Shown: positions 30,243 to 39,431, counted from the stretch's first letter. The stretch: DNA of 64,000 nt from Desulfobacter latus (GCF_013389365.1 NZ_JACADJ010000004.1:1-64000); one strand, 5' to 3'. Program-made: numbers and translations. The notes: generated by a model from the letters alone, not told the origin.

Positions 30243-30310
30243 TTTGCAAGGTTGCAAGCAAACGATTTATAGGGTAATTTGCAGTATTGTTAATTTGCAC
30301 TCTTGCAAAT
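30243..30310 (+). promoter_or_regulatory. TTGCA-type repeated sites upstream of qmoA
   Basis: A palindrome ATTTGCA-CTCT-TGCAAAT (30293-30310) lies 125 bases before the qmoA start. A third ATTTGCA half-site lies 16 bases upstream (30277-30283) and two TTGCAAG copies at 30244-30250 and 30252-30258. The clustered, spaced half-sites look like an operator array for a dimeric regulator. No promoter hexamers could be fixed with confidence. Confidence 0.5.
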
Positions 30311-30435
30311 AAGGAGAACAGGATGCCGGCCCCGGGCTTAAACCGGATATAATTGGTTTTGTCAGGATCCGGCATACAAAGATTTTGAACCTATACACAA
30401 CACAACTACACAACTTAAATGCACGGAGGGACAGC

Positions 30436-31707
30436 ATGACTACAGAAAATTCAGCCCCGGTAAGTGGAAGCATTATGGTGGTTGGTGGTGGAATCAGCGG
30501 TCTGACAACCGCTTTGGAAGCTGCCGAAGTGGGCTACGAAGTCTTCCTGATTGAGAAGGAAGCATCCCTTGGCGGAAGAGTTTCCCAGCTTAAACACTAC
30601 TTCCCTAAACTCTGCCCGCCTACATGCGGCCTTGAAATCAATTACAGACGCCTCAAAGACAACAACAGCATCAAGGTTTACACACTTTCCGAGGTACAGA
30701 ACGTTGACGGCACGCCCGGGGATTACACCGTCACCGTAAAAACTTCACCCCGTTATGTGAACAGCAACTGCACCTGCTGTGGTGAATGTGAAAAGGTGTG
30801 CGAAACTGAAATCAGCAATGAATTCAACTTTGGCATGGATCGGCGCAAAGCCGCATACCTGCCCCACAACATGGCCTATCCCCAACGGTATGTCATGGAT
30901 CCTGCCATGGGCACGGAAGACCGGGAAAAGGTCAAGGAAGCCTGCAAATACAACGCCGTTGATTTTTCAATGCAGGAAAGCACATTTGACCTGAAGGTCG
31001 GTGCCGTTGTATTTGCCACCGGATGGCAGCCCTATGATGCCACCCGCATAGACAATCTTGGTTTTGGCCGCTACCAGAACATCATCACCAACATGATGCT
31101 GGAACGTTTAGCCTCTTCCAACGGCCCCACTGAAGGTAAAATCATCCGCCCGTCCGACGACAAGGCACCGGAAACCATTGCCTTTGCCCAATGTGCAGGT
31201 TCCAGGGATGAAAATCATCTGCCCTACTGCTCATATATCTGCTGCATGGCATCCTTAAAACATGCCACATATATCAGAGAGCAATATCCCGATGCAAAAA
31301 TTTACATCTATTACATTGACCTGCGGACCCCAGGCAGAAAATACGAAAACTTCTATGCCAAACTCAAAGAAGATGAAAACGTATTTTTCGTAAAAGGAAA
31401 GGTTGCCGAAGTCAGTGAAGAGAGCGGTACCGGCAACATAAATCTCGTGGCCGAAGATACCATCTCCGGGGACAAAATCAGGCAAACCGTTGATATGTTG
31501 GTGCTGGCCACCGGAATGCAGCCTACCTGTGCCATTGATAAGCCCACAGCTGATCTGACCTTTGATGAAGAAGGCTTTATTATCAATGATTTTTCCAAAG
31601 GCGGCCTGTTTGCAGCAGGGTGTGCCAATAAACCGGCCGATGTTGTGACATCCAACCAGAATGCAACCGGCATGGCCCTTAAAGCCATTCAGACTCTGAG
31701 GAGGTAA
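30436..31707 (+). CDS. qmoA: Quinone-interacting oxidoreductase subunit QmoA
   Basis: This 423-residue flavoprotein resembles HdrA. It has an FAD-binding loop SIMVVGGGISGLTTALEAAE at the N-terminus, a GGRVSQL motif and a later TGWQPYD segment. A Cys cluster (CTCCGECEKVC) sits at about residue 115. QmoABC carries electrons between menaquinol and AprBA at the inner face of the membrane. ATG 30436 is chosen because GGAGGG lies six bases before it; an earlier ATG at 30385 adds 17 residues without conservation. qmoB follows after six bases. Confidence 0.96.
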   Translation: MTTENSAPVSGSIMVVGGGISGLTTALEAAEVGYEVFLIEKEASLGGRVSQLKHYFPKLCPPTCGLEINYRRLKDNNSIKVYTLSEVQNVDGTPGDYTVTVKTSPRYVNSNCTCCGECEKVCETEISNEFNFGMDRRKAAYLPHNMAYPQRYVMDPAMGTEDREKVKEACKYNAVDFSMQESTFDLKVGAVVFATGWQPYDATRIDNLGFGRYQNIITNMMLERLASSNGPTEGKIIRPSDDKAPETIAFAQCAGSRDENHLPYCSYICCMASLKHATYIREQYPDAKIYIYYIDLRTPGRKYENFYAKLKEDENVFFVKGKVAEVSEESGTGNINLVAEDTISGDKIRQTVDMLVLATGMQPTCAIDKPTADLTFDEEGFIINDFSKGGLFAAGCANKPADVVTSNQNATGMALKAIQTLRR

Positions 31708-31713
31708 CAAACC

Positions 31714-34050
31714 ATGGATAAAAAATACGGCGTATATATATGCACAGGCTGTGGTATCGGTGATACACTTGACATGGAAGCGTTAACAGGTGTCCCTGAG
31801 GAAGAGGGTCTCAACTGCACCACCCATCCATTCCTGTGCTCCAAAGCAGGTGTTGAACTTATTCAAAAGGATATTGACGAAGGCAAGGTCAACGCCATGG
31901 TTATCGGCGCTTGTTCCCGCCGAGTGAACTTTGATGTATTTAACTTCCCCGGATGCATTATTGAACGGGCCAACTTAAGAGAAGGCGTGGTATGGCCCCA
32001 TTCCCGGGAAACTTATCCTGCCCTGGCCGAAGACCAGAAAGATGATGGCGAACACTTTGACCGGGTTCAAATGAAGGCTGAAGATTATATTAAAATGGGT
32101 ATGATCCGCCTGGAAAAGGTTGATCTACCAGAGCCTTACCAGACAGAGTCCTTTTCCAAAAAGGTGCTGGTTATCGGTGGTGGCGTAACCGGTATGTCTG
32201 CAGCACTTGATGCAGCCAAAGCCGGTTATGAGGTTACCATCGTAGAAAAAGAGGCAGCCATTGGCGGGTATGCAGCCAAGCTTCGCAACCAGACCCCTGT
32301 TCAGCTACCCTTTGAAACGCTTCAGGCGCCGGTGGTTGACGCACTTGTCCAGGAAGTTGAGGGTAACACCAACATAGATGTAAGAACCAACAGCCTTGTG
32401 GCACGTATTGCCGGTCAGCCCGGTGAGTTCACGGTAACCATCAAAAAACCCGATGAAAAAATTCCCTTTGACGTCCCCTTTCCGCTGCCCCCTGAAGAGC
32501 TGGTGGATGAAAGCGGCAAAGAACTGGATGCCGACGCTGCCCATGAAAAATATCTGAAATACAATGAAGGCAAAGAAGACATCCTTTCCCTTGACCCGGA
32601 CGGAGAACTTTACGGCGCAGTTGTTCTGGCTGCGGGCTGGCGGCCTGATGTCCTTGAAGGCGAGGCATACGCGCATCTGTCTGTGGGAAATCCTGATGTG
32701 ATCACCAATCACGAATTTGAAATGATTGCCGCCAAGGGCAAAATTCTGCGTCCCTCCGACGGCAAGGAAGCCAAAAGAGTTGTATTTATCCAGTCTGCCG
32801 GAAAAGATGAAGACGACAGCGATTTTGAATACACCGGTTCCGTAACCTCCATGGTGGCTTTAAAACAAGCCCGTTATGTCAGGGAAGACTATGCTGACGG
32901 CAAGGCCTATGTCATTTACCAGCACATGAGAACCCCAGGTCTGCAGGAATATTTCTACAAAGCCATGCAGCAGGATGACGGTATTTTCATGACCAAGGGT
33001 GCCGTCACCGATGTTACAGCCATGAGTTCAGAACTGATGGTAACAGCCCAAAACACCCTGCTGGGTGACAATCTGGTGCTTAAAGCCGACCTGGTTGTTG
33101 TGGCAAGCGGTATGGTTCCGGTCACCAAGGACGACCCGGTTATCAACCTGGCCTACCGCCAGGGTCCCGGCTTCAGGGATAACGATATTTTCGGCCAGTA
33201 TGCGGATTCAAATTATATCTGCTTTCCCTATGAAACCCAGAGAACCGGTATTTACGCTGCGGGTACCGTCCGTCGGGCCATGACTATTGAAGAGTCCATG
33301 GAAGACGCAACCGGTGCAGCACTGAAAGCGATTCAATGTATTGAAAGCGCTAACCGCGGCATGGCGGTTCACCCCCGTTCCGGTGACTTGACTTATCCTG
33401 ACTTTTTCTTCCAGAGATGCACACAGTGCAAACGCTGCACCGTTGAATGCCCCTTCGGCGCCCTGGATGATGATGAGAGAGGAACCCCAAAAGCCAATCC
33501 CACCCGCTGCCGCCGTTGCGGTACCTGCATGGGTGCCTGTCCCGAACGGATTATCTCGTTTGCCGATTATACCATTGACAGTATCGGTTCCCAGGTCAAG
33601 GCCATCAGTGTTCCGTCTGAGGACGATTACAGTGAACCGCCCCTGCGTTTTCTGGCCCTGGTATGTGAAAATGATGCATACCCTGCATTTGACATGGTAG
33701 GCATGAACCGCGTGGACTACTCTCCTGACGTCCGGGTGATTCCGGTTCGCTGCCTGGGTTCCGTGAACACCATCTGGATTAAGGACGCCTTGGCCCAGGG
33801 TCTTGACGGCGTTATCCTCATCGGCTGTAAGCACGGCGATGATTACCAGTGCCATTTTGTCAAAGGTTCAGAACTTGCTGAAGTCCGTGTGAAAAAAATC
33901 GGTGATGCACTCGCGTCACTGGCCCTTGAAGAAGAACGTGTGGCATTTGTGGAAGTCGCCATTGATGAATATGACAAACTGCCTCAGATCATCAACGACT
34001 TTGTTGAAGAAGTGGACGCACTTGGCCCGAACCCGTTCAAAGGTTTCTAA
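31714..34050 (+). CDS. qmoB: Quinone-interacting oxidoreductase subunit QmoB
   Basis: This 778-residue protein is a HdrA-like flavoprotein fused to an MvhD-like C-terminal domain. The N-terminus has CTGCGIGD and an early Cys cluster. An FAD loop KVLVIGGGVTGMSAALDAAK lies near residue 149. Two [4Fe-4S] motifs follow at about 569 (CTQCKRCTVECP) and 597 (CRRCGTCMGACP). The tail from about 635 has the MvhD-type RCLGS and IGCKHGDDYQC cysteines. This matches QmoB from sulfate reducers, thought to mediate electron flow or bifurcation with AprBA. Confidence 0.96.
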   Translation: MDKKYGVYICTGCGIGDTLDMEALTGVPEEEGLNCTTHPFLCSKAGVELIQKDIDEGKVNAMVIGACSRRVNFDVFNFPGCIIERANLREGVVWPHSRETYPALAEDQKDDGEHFDRVQMKAEDYIKMGMIRLEKVDLPEPYQTESFSKKVLVIGGGVTGMSAALDAAKAGYEVTIVEKEAAIGGYAAKLRNQTPVQLPFETLQAPVVDALVQEVEGNTNIDVRTNSLVARIAGQPGEFTVTIKKPDEKIPFDVPFPLPPEELVDESGKELDADAAHEKYLKYNEGKEDILSLDPDGELYGAVVLAAGWRPDVLEGEAYAHLSVGNPDVITNHEFEMIAAKGKILRPSDGKEAKRVVFIQSAGKDEDDSDFEYTGSVTSMVALKQARYVREDYADGKAYVIYQHMRTPGLQEYFYKAMQQDDGIFMTKGAVTDVTAMSSELMVTAQNTLLGDNLVLKADLVVVASGMVPVTKDDPVINLAYRQGPGFRDNDIFGQYADSNYICFPYETQRTGIYAAGTVRRAMTIEESMEDATGAALKAIQCIESANRGMAVHPRSGDLTYPDFFFQRCTQCKRCTVECPFGALDDDERGTPKANPTRCRRCGTCMGACPERIISFADYTIDSIGSQVKAISVPSEDDYSEPPLRFLALVCENDAYPAFDMVGMNRVDYSPDVRVIPVRCLGSVNTIWIKDALAQGLDGVILIGCKHGDDYQCHFVKGSELAEVRVKKIGDALASLALEEERVAFVEVAIDEYDKLPQIINDFVEEVDALGPNPFKGF

Positions 34051-34083
34051 TCGCGGCATACAAACTTAATGGAGGTATCTACT

Positions 34084-35289
34084 ATGAGTGCCAATTATAT
34101 TCCCCAACCAGATCTGGAATTCATTGCTGAAATCAGAGGTCTTGGTGGAGAAACCCTGAAAAAATGTTACCAATGCGCCACATGTTCCGTGGCCTGCCCC
34201 ATCGCACCTGAAAACAGCCCCTTCCCCAGAAAGGAAATGATTGCTGCTTCATGGGGTCTTAAAGACAAACTGATCAGCAACGGAGACATCTGGCTGTGCC
34301 ACAATTGCGGTGACTGCACGGATATGTGTCCCCGGGGTGCAGCCCCAGGTGATGTACTGGCCGCGGTCCGCTCTGCCGCCATTACTGAATACGCAACCCC
34401 AAAATCTCTTGCCAAGGCCGTGAACGATCCGTCCAAACTGCCGCTTATGCTTGGGATCCCGGCGGCCTGGTTTGCGCTGCTTGCCATTATCACAATGGGC
34501 TTCGGCGGCACCATGGAAAAAATTTTCCATTTCCTGTTCGGCGATGCCCTTGGTGGACGTCTTCACTGGTCCCATGCCCATGAAGGCGCAGAACATGTTA
34601 TCGCCCATGCCAACTTTGTATCCACCTGGTTTGTGGATATGACCTTTGTTCCCTTGTCTATTTTTGTGACAGTTGTCTTCTTTCTTGGCTTGAAACGTTT
34701 CATTGTCGATGTTCATGACAATGCGGTACTTGAAGGCAAAACAGACAAGACCAGCCTTGATTACAAAGCGCTTTTAATGTCTATTAAAAATGTCATACCC
34801 ATGATATTAAAACATGACAAATTCACCCAGTGCGGAACCAATAAAGAGCGTGCCACCCCGCATATGATGGTACTTTTTGCCTTTATCGGCCTTTTTATTG
34901 TAACTGCAGTATGCGGCATCATGCTTTACGTAGGCGGTTATGCCGGACCTTATCCCCAGCTTAACCCCATTAAATGGCTTGCCAATATCGCAGGTGTTGC
35001 CCTGGTCATCGGGTCAGGCTTGATGATCAAGAGCAGACTTACCAATAAGGAACAGGTCACAACGTATAAAGACTGGTTCATTCTTGGTATTGTCTTTGCC
35101 TTAGGCGTTTCCGGTATGCTCGCGGAGATGACACGCCTGGCTGAAGTTGCATGGCTTTCTTACTTCTTTTACTGGATTCATCTGATTGCCATTTTCAATT
35201 TGTTTGCATTTCTGCCGTATTCAAAATTGGCCCACATTGTCTACCGTACGGTTGCCATGGGCTATGCAGATTACGCCAACAGAAAATAG
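34084..35289 (+). CDS. qmoC: Quinone-interacting oxidoreductase membrane subunit QmoC
   Basis: This 401-residue subunit joins an N-terminal HdrC-like ferredoxin domain (CYQCATCSVACP and CHNCGDCTDMCP at about residues 24 and 71) to a b-type cytochrome membrane domain with about six helices from residue 120 on (NarI-like). It anchors the complex and exchanges electrons with menaquinone. ATG 34084 is preceded by GGAGGT at 34071; an ATG inside that Shine-Dalgarno at 34069 is too early. It is the last gene before a terminator. Confidence 0.96.
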   Translation: MSANYIPQPDLEFIAEIRGLGGETLKKCYQCATCSVACPIAPENSPFPRKEMIAASWGLKDKLISNGDIWLCHNCGDCTDMCPRGAAPGDVLAAVRSAAITEYATPKSLAKAVNDPSKLPLMLGIPAAWFALLAIITMGFGGTMEKIFHFLFGDALGGRLHWSHAHEGAEHVIAHANFVSTWFVDMTFVPLSIFVTVVFFLGLKRFIVDVHDNAVLEGKTDKTSLDYKALLMSIKNVIPMILKHDKFTQCGTNKERATPHMMVLFAFIGLFIVTAVCGIMLYVGGYAGPYPQLNPIKWLANIAGVALVIGSGLMIKSRLTNKEQVTTYKDWFILGIVFALGVSGMLAEMTRLAEVAWLSYFFYWIHLIAIFNLFAFLPYSKLAHIVYRTVAMGYADYANRK

Positions 35290-35315
35290 CATTTAAGCTG
35301 TATAATTGATTAAAG

Positions 35316-35343
35316 GGGCTGGTTTTTAACCAGCCCTTTTTTT
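35316..35343 (+). terminator. Rho-independent terminator of qmoABC
   Basis: A nine-base stem GGGCTGGTT/AACCAGCCC with a three-base loop (35316-35336) is followed by seven T, 26 bases after qmoC. Confidence 0.95.
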
Positions 35344-35386
35344 ATTTCTAAAACTGAACCTCCCGGATTGTTTGGTCCAAACTATA

Positions 35387-35436
35387 GGGGCGGATTCCAT
35401 ATCCGCCCCGAACAGGGCAGATATGGAATCTGCCCC
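35387..35436. repeat. Double hairpin palindrome
   Basis: Two adjacent hairpins, GGGGCGGAT/ATCCGCCCC (35387-35409) and GGGCAGAT/ATCTGCCC (35415-35435), are inverted copies of each other. The layout resembles the dispersed GTAGGGGC palindromes at 53.2 and 59.9 kb in style, not in exact sequence, and suggests a REP-like intergenic repeat. Confidence 0.7.
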
Positions 35437-35523
35437 TTCCTAATACGTGGCCGAAAGAATGATCAAGGTCCTCCTTAAAAGGGCTGTGAAAGAATAACAC
35501 CAAAATTTTTGTGTCCACAAACC

Positions 35524-35558
35524 AAAAAAGCTTCCGGCAAAATGCCGAAAGCTTTTAT
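35524..35558 (-). terminator. Terminator after tRNA-Glu/tRNA-Phe
   Basis: A 14-base stem with one mismatch (35526-35539 with 35543-35556) is followed by a T run on the minus strand, seven bases downstream of tRNA-Glu. The hairpin is nearly symmetric but the tRNAs read leftwards, so it most likely ends their transcript. Confidence 0.8.
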
Positions 35559-35565
35559 TTTTAAG

Positions 35566-35643
35566 TGGCGTCCCCAAGGGGATTCGAACCCCTGTCGCAG
35601 GCGTGAAAGGCCTGTGTCCTGGACCGGGCTAGACGATGGGGAC
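35566..35643 (-). tRNA. tRNA-Glu (anticodon TTC)
   Basis: The minus strand gives a cloverleaf beginning GTCCCCATCGTCTAG, with anticodon loop CTTTCAC (anticodon TTC), T arm GGTTCGAATCC and encoded CCA at 35566-35568. It lies 26 bases after tRNA-Phe on the same strand, so the two are probably one transcript. Confidence 0.96.
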
Positions 35644-35669
35644 GTGTATGCCAATATATGTAATGTAAA

Positions 35670-35745
35670 TGGTGCCCAGGAACAGAATTGAACTGCTGAC
35701 ACGGGGATTTTCAGTCCCCTGCTCTACCGACTGAGCTACCTGGGC
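35670..35745 (-). tRNA. tRNA-Phe (anticodon GAA)
   Basis: The minus strand folds as a 76-base tRNA: acceptor GCCCAGG/CCTGGGC, anticodon stem GGGGA/TCCCC with loop CTGAAAA (anticodon GAA), T arm GTTCAATTC and encoded CCA (35670-35672). It is upstream of tRNA-Glu. Confidence 0.96.
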
Positions 35746-35923
35746 CCATGAGCCATGAACTCTAATCGAATTTTAAATTTATGTCAATACTTTTTTAAAG
35801 CGTCTTGACAGCAAAAGGCCGGAAAAGAACATTCCGGGGCTTTTGCATCTTGCTACGTTTTACTTGGGACGATGTAAGGGCCATGAATGGCGCCCTTACA
35901 CTTTACCCGTAATCTTATTGTCT

Positions 35924-37219
35924 TTATTCAATCTCAAAACCGCGTTCGCCGTGAATGGCATTATCAAGACCGGATAGTTCATCTTCCGGATCCACCCTGA
36001 TCCCGCCGGTGAGAGCCTTGGTAATATAAATAACGATCAGTGTGGCAATGGCTGCAAAGGCTGCGGTGCCGATAACGGAGAGAAGCTGGATGCCCAACTG
36101 TTTTGTATTGCCGTAAAAAAGACCCACCGCCCCTTCCGTCACTGCCGGTGTGGCAAAAAGGCCGGTAGCCAGGGCACCCCAGATGCCGCAAATGCCATGG
36201 ATTCCGAAGGCATCAAGGGAGTCGTCATATCCAAGTCTCTGCTTAATGACGGCAACACCTATATATCCTAAAACGCCGGCAACTGCGCCAATGACAAATG
36301 CACCGCCAAGGGAAACAAATCCTGCTGCCGGTGTGATACCCACTAAGCCGGCCACAGCGCCGGAAGCAAGTCCGAGAACCGTGGGCTTTCCTGAGATCTT
36401 CCACTCAGCGAACAACCAGGCAAGCCCTGCAATGGATGCGGCCGTGTTGGTGACCATGAATGCGGATGCGGCTACGCCGTCGGCTGCCAGTTCACTGCCT
36501 GCATTGAAGCCAAACCACCCAAACCACAGAAGCCCTGCACCCAGGGCAGTAAATGCCACCGACGAGGGAATCATGACGTCTTTTCCGTAGCCATTGCGTT
36601 TACCTAGGACCAAAGCCAGAACCAGGCCTGATACACCGGCATTGATGTGAACAACATTGCCGCCGGCAAAATCCAGGGCACCAATGTGATGCATCCATCC
36701 CCCACCCCATGCCCAGTTGCATACAGGTGCATAAACAAATGTCACCCACAGGATGGTAAATATTATCCATGAAGAAAATTTCATCCTGTCCACGACAGCA
36801 CCTAATACGATGGCAATGGAAATGCAGGCAAAGGTCAACTGGAACAGAACAAAAATCAGGGTGGGAATGGAGCCTGATACCGAATTAATGTCAATGCCGG
36901 ATAAAAACAGATGACTCAAATTGCCGATGAAAAGAGAGTTGCTTTCTCCAAAGGCCAGCGAATATCCCCAGGCCACCCAGACCACCGATGCCAGGCAATA
37001 CGCCACAAGGGTCATGGCAATGGTGTTCAGCAAATTTTTGTATCGTGACATACCGCCATAAAACAGGGCCAGACCAGCCGGTGTCATCATCATGACAAGG
37101 GCTGTAGACATGGTTACCCATGCGGTATCTCCGGAATCAATGGTGCCTTCTCCGGCCAGGGCTGGACATACCTTTAACAGGATAAAACCAACAATAAGTA
37201 CACAGTGTCTAAACATCAT
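35924..37219 (-). CDS. amt: Ammonium transporter (Amt/MEP/Rh)
   Basis: This 431-residue channel protein moves ammonia across the inner membrane. A signal peptide (VLIVGFILLKVCPALAG) precedes about eleven helices. Amt hallmarks are MMTPAGLALFYGG, NWAWGGGWMHHIGALDFAGG (with the pore histidine region), HINAGVSGLVLALVLGKR and DDSLDAFGIHGICGIWGALATG, which holds the second pore histidine. The tail ends GLDNAIHGERGF, the contact site for PII proteins. No glnK/glnB gene is next to it in this window. The upstream 600 bases are very AT-rich; a sigma-54 box was looked for but not found. Confidence 0.94.
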   Translation of the reverse strand: MMFRHCVLIVGFILLKVCPALAGEGTIDSGDTAWVTMSTALVMMMTPAGLALFYGGMSRYKNLLNTIAMTLVAYCLASVVWVAWGYSLAFGESNSLFIGNLSHLFLSGIDINSVSGSIPTLIFVLFQLTFACISIAIVLGAVVDRMKFSSWIIFTILWVTFVYAPVCNWAWGGGWMHHIGALDFAGGNVVHINAGVSGLVLALVLGKRNGYGKDVMIPSSVAFTALGAGLLWFGWFGFNAGSELAADGVAASAFMVTNTAASIAGLAWLFAEWKISGKPTVLGLASGAVAGLVGITPAAGFVSLGGAFVIGAVAGVLGYIGVAVIKQRLGYDDSLDAFGIHGICGIWGALATGLFATPAVTEGAVGLFYGNTKQLGIQLLSVIGTAAFAAIATLIVIYITKALTGGIRVDPEDELSGLDNAIHGERGFEIE

Positions 37220-37574
37220 ATTTTCCTTTTTTCGGGTTAATAAAGATAATGGTTAACTTCGGTACTCGGCAAAAAATAAAATTTTTGCAAATACATACTA
37301 ATCAATTTATTATTTCTTAAATAAAGCAAATATTAGACCAATCCAGTAAATATACGTAACCATATAAATCTAAAAATTTGAAATTAAAGGACAATAAAAT
37401 GCAACCCAGCAAGTTACCATAAAAAATAAAAATTTTTAAATTGCAAAAATGTAAATAAAAAACCAAGATATACGACAAAAATGTTTTTTCATAGATATAT
37501 CCTAAGTATAATTCAGATATCCGAAGTCTAAACTATATCAGGGATGAATTCAGATCTTGAGAGAAAGAGCGGTC
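37220..37574. other. AT-rich gene-free spacer upstream of amt
   Basis: The interval 37220-37835 has no convincing gene. Its first part is a very AT-rich stretch that presumably holds the amt promoter; no clear sigma-70 or sigma-54 hexamers stand out. Its second part holds the dispersed repeat listed next and about 170 bases of unassigned sequence before the DUF72 stop. Confidence 0.5.
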
Positions 37575-37661
37575 TTTAAATTAGCGCTCTTTGGGCGGGC
37601 TGGTAGGTAGTGGGTAGTGGGTGCTGGGTGCTGGGTGCTGGGGAATTCCTATACTCTTAAA
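37575..37661 (+). repeat. Dispersed heptamer repeat, copy 1
   Basis: The block begins TTTAAATTAGCG, continues with CTTTGGGCGGGCTG, then a tandem array of GGTAGTG/GGTGCTG heptamers, and ends with GGAATTCCTATACTCTTAAAA. Similar blocks occur at 41.3, 41.45 and 59.8 kb with different numbers of heptamers. It is non-coding; the origin is unknown. Confidence 0.85.
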
Positions 37662-37835
37662 ACACATAATTGTATTTTTATATTAAATGCAACGCATCTG
37701 TCTGACCGTTAATCTGATTGCTACTATTCATTTTCCACTTGGCCGGAAAGTAAATACAGACGAGGTCAAAAAGATCAGGCCCTGTCCAAGGGGCGGCAAA
37801 ATCCGCAATGTTCAAATGAATGATGAACCGGGGTC

Positions 37836-38630
37836 TCATGGGTGGGCACCGAGTATCTTGAGCAGTCGCCGGCAGTTATTGGGCGCCTGCCCCCTGACGT
37901 GGTTGTTGAAAAAGACGGCGCCTGTGTCTGCGGCAGAATCAAGGGTGTTGGAAATGGTTTCGGCAAGGGCCTTTAGTTCGGTTTCGCTGTAATTGTAGTC
38001 AAATTGTTTTTGCATCTTGCCGGAGCGCCAGCCCTGGCTGTTTCTGCCGTGCAGCCGCAGGTAGAAAAGCCGGCGGTTGGTTACAATATCCAGCCTTGGG
38101 AACAGGTTGGGCAGATCCGGACCATCTACGGTCACCAGGGTGATTGCCCGCCGTTCAAATTCATAAAATACCTTGTCATGGACCCAGGAAGGATGCCGGA
38201 ATTCAACGGCTACGGGCAGGCCTGCAAGCTCATCCAGCAAGGCTGCCAGGTAGCTTCGGCGTTCCGGAGTGCGCGTGAAATAAGGCGGCAGCTGGACCAA
38301 TACACACAAAAGGCGATCCGTGGTTTCCAGGGGGGCAATGCCCTGGCGGAACGTCAGCACCTCCCGGATCCATCCGGTTTTATCCACCTCATGAGTCATG
38401 GTACGGGTGAGCTTGACGCTGAATTTGAACCCTTCAGGCACCTGGGCTGCCATTCGCGCCAGGGATCGGGCCTTGGGCATCTGGTACCAGGTGTAGTTAA
38501 GTTCTGTGGCCTTAAACATCCCGGCATACGCCGGCAACATGCCGGCCGCATGGGTACCCGCCGGATAAACCCCAGCTTCCACCCATTCCGCATAAGAGTA
38601 ACCGCTGGTACCTGCACACAATCGATCCAC
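37836..38630 (-). CDS. DUF72 family protein
   Basis: This 264-residue protein has the DUF72 (YecE-like) TIM-barrel pattern: GTSGYSYAEWV at the N-terminus, ELNYTWYQMP, FKFSVKLTRTMTHE, VEFRHPSW, a later FYLRLHGRN and the C-terminal FFNNHVRGQAPNN. Function of the family is not settled. A LexA C-terminal remnant lies four bases upstream on the same strand, so the gene may once have followed lexA. Confidence 0.88.
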   Translation of the reverse strand: MDRLCAGTSGYSYAEWVEAGVYPAGTHAAGMLPAYAGMFKATELNYTWYQMPKARSLARMAAQVPEGFKFSVKLTRTMTHEVDKTGWIREVLTFRQGIAPLETTDRLLCVLVQLPPYFTRTPERRSYLAALLDELAGLPVAVEFRHPSWVHDKVFYEFERRAITLVTVDGPDLPNLFPRLDIVTNRRLFYLRLHGRNSQGWRSGKMQKQFDYNYSETELKALAETISNTLDSAADTGAVFFNNHVRGQAPNNCRRLLKILGAHP

Positions 38631-38634
38631 CGGC

Positions 38635-38787
38635 TTATTCCCCTCCCATAACCTGGACGGAGCGGATAATGCCGATCACCTTTCCCTGGATCATGATATC
38701 GTCAAAACCATAGGTCTGAGGCCTGAAAGCGGGGTTTTCCGGACGCAGCTCAATTTTCATTGTGGGTTGAGTATAAATTTTGATAAA
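38635..38787 (-). pseudogene. LexA/S24 peptidase C-terminal remnant
   Basis: The frame from 38787 down to the TAA at 38635-38637 reads IELRPENPAF near its middle and ends IQGKVIGIIRSVQVMGGE. This closely resembles the last about 40 residues of LexA-type S24 peptidases, after the catalytic Lys. An in-frame stop lies just before residue 1 of the open stretch, and no DNA-binding domain or catalytic Ser region is left upstream, where only about 20 bases remain before the SYLF stop. It is therefore a 3' fragment of a lost lexA-like gene. An independent 41-residue peptide from ATG 38760 is possible but unlikely. Confidence 0.65.
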
Positions 38788-38806
38788 TCAGGCCGTCCCA
38801 TGCCTG

Positions 38807-39385
38807 TTACTTGAAAAGTCTTACGTCAAATCTCTGCCCGCCAATAGCGGCTTCATACATCAGGCCGCCTTTGGCGTGGATAAATACAGCCATCCCTTTA
38901 TAATATCCGATTTCTGCCTGAACGCCTGTGGCCGGACCGGCACTGGCCCCGGCGCTGCCGCCTTGACTGCCGGCCTTGGCCTGGATCCCTGCTGTAACCA
39001 CTACGGCTGAAATCGAGGCATCAAATTCATATGCCCCGTCGGTAAATTCATCATAGGCGCGTTTGTCCTGGAAAAAAATGATTTCGGAAAAGGCCTGTCC
39101 GCCCAGCTGAAACCCAACGGTAATTTTGGAAATGGTGGCAGTGCCGGTGATCAGACCACCCTGATAAACCCGGCCTTGGCCATATGCGCCTCCGACAACA
39201 ATGCCGCCCTTGCCTACTGTGGGGAATACCGCATATCCATAGCAGTTATTAAAAAAGGGCTGGACCGCCTTGGCCTTCTTAAACACACGAATCGCACTGG
39301 TGTATGAATCCGCAAATACCGGGATTGTAAAACAAAGGGATAGAAGACCTGTCAGTATAATAATAGAAGCTTTTGTGGCTTTCAT
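38807..39385 (-). CDS. SYLF/Ysc84-domain exported protein
   Basis: This 192-residue protein has a signal peptide (MKATKASIIILTGLLSLCF, cleavage near VFA-DS) and a Ysc84/SYLF domain: FFNNCYGYAVFPTVGKGGIVVGG, then FQLGGQAFSEIIFF and a glycine-rich stretch ending FIHAKGGLMYEAAIGGQRF. Such proteins bind lipids; bacterial roles are poorly known. ATG 39385 follows AAAGGAG. A longer frame from 39448 would run into the cytochrome gene and hides the signal peptide, so it was rejected. Confidence 0.85.
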   Translation of the reverse strand: MKATKASIIILTGLLSLCFTIPVFADSYTSAIRVFKKAKAVQPFFNNCYGYAVFPTVGKGGIVVGGAYGQGRVYQGGLITGTATISKITVGFQLGGQAFSEIIFFQDKRAYDEFTDGAYEFDASISAVVVTAGIQAKAGSQGGSAGASAGPATGVQAEIGYYKGMAVFIHAKGGLMYEAAIGGQRFDVRLFK

Positions 39386-39431
39386 TAGACACGCTCCTTT
39401 AAAGGTTGAGGTGGTATCTCCGGCACGCCTG

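Noticed and set aside
37220-37560. Sigma-54 promoter upstream of amt
   Set aside because: No TGGCAC-N5-TTGCA-like sequence was found on the minus strand; TGCAA occurs but without the GG doublet.
37606-37645. Tandem GGTGCTG units looked like a CRISPR or VNTR array
   Set aside because: The units are adjacent seven-base repeats without spacers, so this is not CRISPR; listed as a dispersed repeat.
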